From the NCBI GenBank assembly GCA_009760855.2, contig WPIO01000062.1, forward strand, positions 1,336,001 to 1,400,000: a stretch of 64,000 nucleotides of DNA, in the 5' to 3' direction. How positions within the stretch are numbered: position 1 is the stretch's first letter; every line of letters starts with the position of its first letter. Under the pieces are notes generated by a model. It was given only the letters and a program-made list of their open reading frames with translations. It had not been told where the DNA came from and searched no databases. A program made the translations under genes and the position numbers. Source of the stretch: Cristatella mucedo. Taxonomy: Eukaryota > Bryozoa > Phylactolaemata > Cristatellidae. This document shows, in pieces, positions 62,071 through 64,000 of the stretch.

Positions 62071-62876
62071 GTGCATAAATTAACGTTCTTGTAAGCTCCT
62101 GGCTCCTCAGCAGCAGTGCCTGGTCAGTCACACTTGTTAAGGCAAAGTTAGGCCCAAGCTGTGCCGTGTCCTCCAGCTGGTGTCCATCTAACCTTCCTAA
62201 TAGGTGTGGCAAGATGAAGAGGCAGCCATTTGGTGCTGGTAAGTATCGATCATTCAATAACGACCCTCATATATATGGAAATGTGACTGTGCTGTGTCTG
62301 CCTGTCAGGCCTTGACTCACACCAGGCAACCGTTGGCACATCAGTCGGTGGCCTCATCGCCAGCCATTCGTTGGTTGCAGCCGGAAGGCCATTCCAGCCA
62401 CTGCGGTACCTTCCGGTTGAGAGATAGGCTCGTGGGTGCCAGGAACCTCTCAGAGGGCTGGCTTTATGCCATGTGGTGATGACGATGTCCTGCATTTGGA
62501 TTTTTCTTTCTGTGTAGGTGTTTCACCATCGGTCATCTAGCGGCAGTCGAAACAGCTGCCATCAGGCCGGCCACCTCTACCTCGATCTGAATTTGATTAG
62601 TGCAGGAATGCTGCTTGAGTGCTGCAGGGCTGGGCGACAGCCTGCTGCACTCATCGGAGGGAAATGACTCATGCAGTAGCTGCCAGCTGAGGAGTGCCTT
62701 CACCAGCGAGTAGCAGCTTCTGCCTGCTCGCCCGCCACAAGCGACGTTACTGACTTGGCTGCTGCCTCTTCGTGCTGTCTCAGAGCTGCTGCTGCTTGCA
62801 GCCGTCTTCGGCAGGCCCGGCAGCGGCAGCTGCAGCTGCAGCAGCAGCAGTCGCTGCTTCCACGCGCTCCTGAGCG

Positions 62877-63872
62877 ATGCTCGTGCCGTCGGCGGCCAAG
62901 TACTGCAAGGGCGCCGATTTTGTGCAGGCGAAGAGCAGCATGGCCGTCAAGAAACGCATCCTATCTCCTCCTCATCTGTCACCGCTGCAGCCGCTGCCAC
63001 TGCTCGCGAGCCTGGTGGCAGAGCAGCAGCAGCAGCCAAGCGGCCCTGAAGAAGCTTCGGGGATATCTGCCAATCGTGTCAAGCTCGTCCAATCAGCAGC
63101 GCAGTCTCTGCAGAGCAGGCCACTCGTGGCTCTAGCTGAGGAGCATTGCCGAGACGAGGCCAACGGCCACTGCTGCTGCTGCAACGCTTGCAGCTTCGTC
63201 AATGTGGCCACTTCCTTCTGCTCCTCGGAATGCCCGGTGCCTGAGTCAGCCACCGGGACTGAGGAAGCTCCTGGATTTGCAGCTGCCCCCACAGGCAGGG
63301 CCCTTGACCTCGTTGCTGCAGCCGACGCTGCAGCTGAGGGCATGCTTCCAAGTAGACTGTCTGGCTCCAACGAAGAAAGGGGATCGGTGAACTACCATGC
63401 TTGGCTGGAAGCCAAAGAAATGACAGGCTATCCTCAGTGCCAGATGGCCGTGGCTGCAACCGAGGCACGTAGCTGCGCTGTCGACTGCACGCAAGTGTCT
63501 GCAGCTACAGCCAACACTCTCGTGGGACCAGCGAGTTCGGTGGGACCAGGGCACGGCTTAGTGTTTCGCGTAGCTTGCCGCTGCTGCGCCAACAGGTCGC
63601 CCAAAGCGTGCAATGGCAAACAGTTGCAAGCTTCTCAGTGTGGCACAGCCGCCGATGCAACGACTTCGGCCAACACACCGATGGTGGCAGCAGCGACAAC
63701 TGGAAGCGGCAGCTACGCTGTGCGACGCCGACCTTTGCTACCACTGCAGCTAGAGGTGAGCAAAACCAGCTCTGGCCTATTTTTCTTCTGGCAGCATTGC
63801 TATCGGCAATCGGCAGTATGCACAGCAGCCCGTCATCGAGGCGATTCACTGCTCTGCTGTTCGTCACCGTGA
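62877..63872 (+). CDS. Possible exon of an unidentified gene (331-codon open frame)
   Basis: ATG 62877 follows an in-frame TGA and has G at -3. The frame runs 331 codons to 63872. A strong donor, GAG|GTGAGC, lies inside at 63754/63755, so the coding part may stop at 63754 (about 292 residues) and continue in an exon beyond the window. The product is Ala/Ser/Gln-rich with a Cys-rich patch (HCCCCNAC...FCSSECP; CRCCANRSPKAC). No family was recognised. CTG-rich composition keeps antisense frames open too (161 codons at 63505-63990), so this may be chance. Confidence 0.3.
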   Translation: MLVPSAAKYCKGADFVQAKSSMAVKKRILSPPHLSPLQPLPLLASLVAEQQQQPSGPEEASGISANRVKLVQSAAQSLQSRPLVALAEEHCRDEANGHCCCCNACSFVNVATSFCSSECPVPESATGTEEAPGFAAAPTGRALDLVAAADAAAEGMLPSRLSGSNEERGSVNYHAWLEAKEMTGYPQCQMAVAATEARSCAVDCTQVSAATANTLVGPASSVGPGHGLVFRVACRCCANRSPKACNGKQLQASQCGTAADATTSANTPMVAAATTGSGSYAVRRRPLLPLQLEVSKTSSGLFFFWQHCYRQSAVCTAARHRGDSLLCCSSP

Positions 63873-63980
63873 CTGTACAGCGGATGTGCCTAGCAAAGGC
63901 CTCAGGGATCGTACTTGTACATGACGAGTGATGATCGACTTTGTATGCAGTGCCCCCTAGTGGCAGAAGGCCTGGAATTA

Positions 63981-64000
63981 ATAGTAACAATAATAATGAG
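63981..64000 (-). repeat. Possible LINE-X (TTA)n tail running off the window
   Basis: AATAGTAACAATAATAATGA at the edge resembles the start of the minus-strand LINE-X copies at 9527, 17415 and 34166, but the next LINE bases lie outside. Confidence 0.3.

Overview
The window is eukaryotic nuclear DNA, most likely from an invertebrate animal. Genes are split by GT-AG introns. CR1/L2-like LINEs, tRNA-derived SINEs, a Tc1-type transposon and long (CT)n and (CA)n microsatellites fill much of the rest. The two recognisable genes have animal-type architectures, but the sequence does not fix the species.

Left third (2.2-23.7 kb): two convergent genes. On the plus strand (2268-8288) is a six-exon alpha-arrestin (ARRDC family) gene of about 415 residues ending in a PPSY motif. 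On the minus strand (8969-23639) is a twelve-exon orthologue of the transcription elongation factor IWS1. Its splice sites and phases were read by hand and join into an 800-residue protein with the acidic N-terminus, two TFIIS-N-interacting motifs, the TFIIS-N-like core and the conserved basic C-terminus. An N-terminal Ser-Pro octad array replaces the SDSE repeats known from vertebrate IWS1. The stop codons lie 680 bp apart, tail to tail. The IWS1 introns hold LINE and SINE copies and a Tc1 fragment that is itself split by a SINE.

Middle (24-44 kb): no recognisable host gene. This is a graveyard of repeats: two TA-flanked terminal-inverted-repeat elements, two unclassified families (called R1 and R2 here) nested in one another, a 1.9-kb decayed LINE, hairpins and microsatellites.

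Right third (44-64 kb): CTG/CAG-rich DNA with SINEs, a 1.5-kb LINE copy with a readable reverse transcriptase, and very long (GA)n and (CA)n tracts. No gene could be identified by homology. A 331-codon open frame at 62877-63872 with a good splice donor inside is the best candidate for an unrecognised exon, but antisense frames there are also open.

Two LINE families can be told apart: LINE-X, with a (TTA)n tail, and LINE-Y, ending in a GTGGAGTTA...GAGATACATT tail. There are two SINE families: SINE-A, ending CTGTTGAATCAGCTA, and SINE-B, whose tail matches LINE-X. All family names are local to this annotation.
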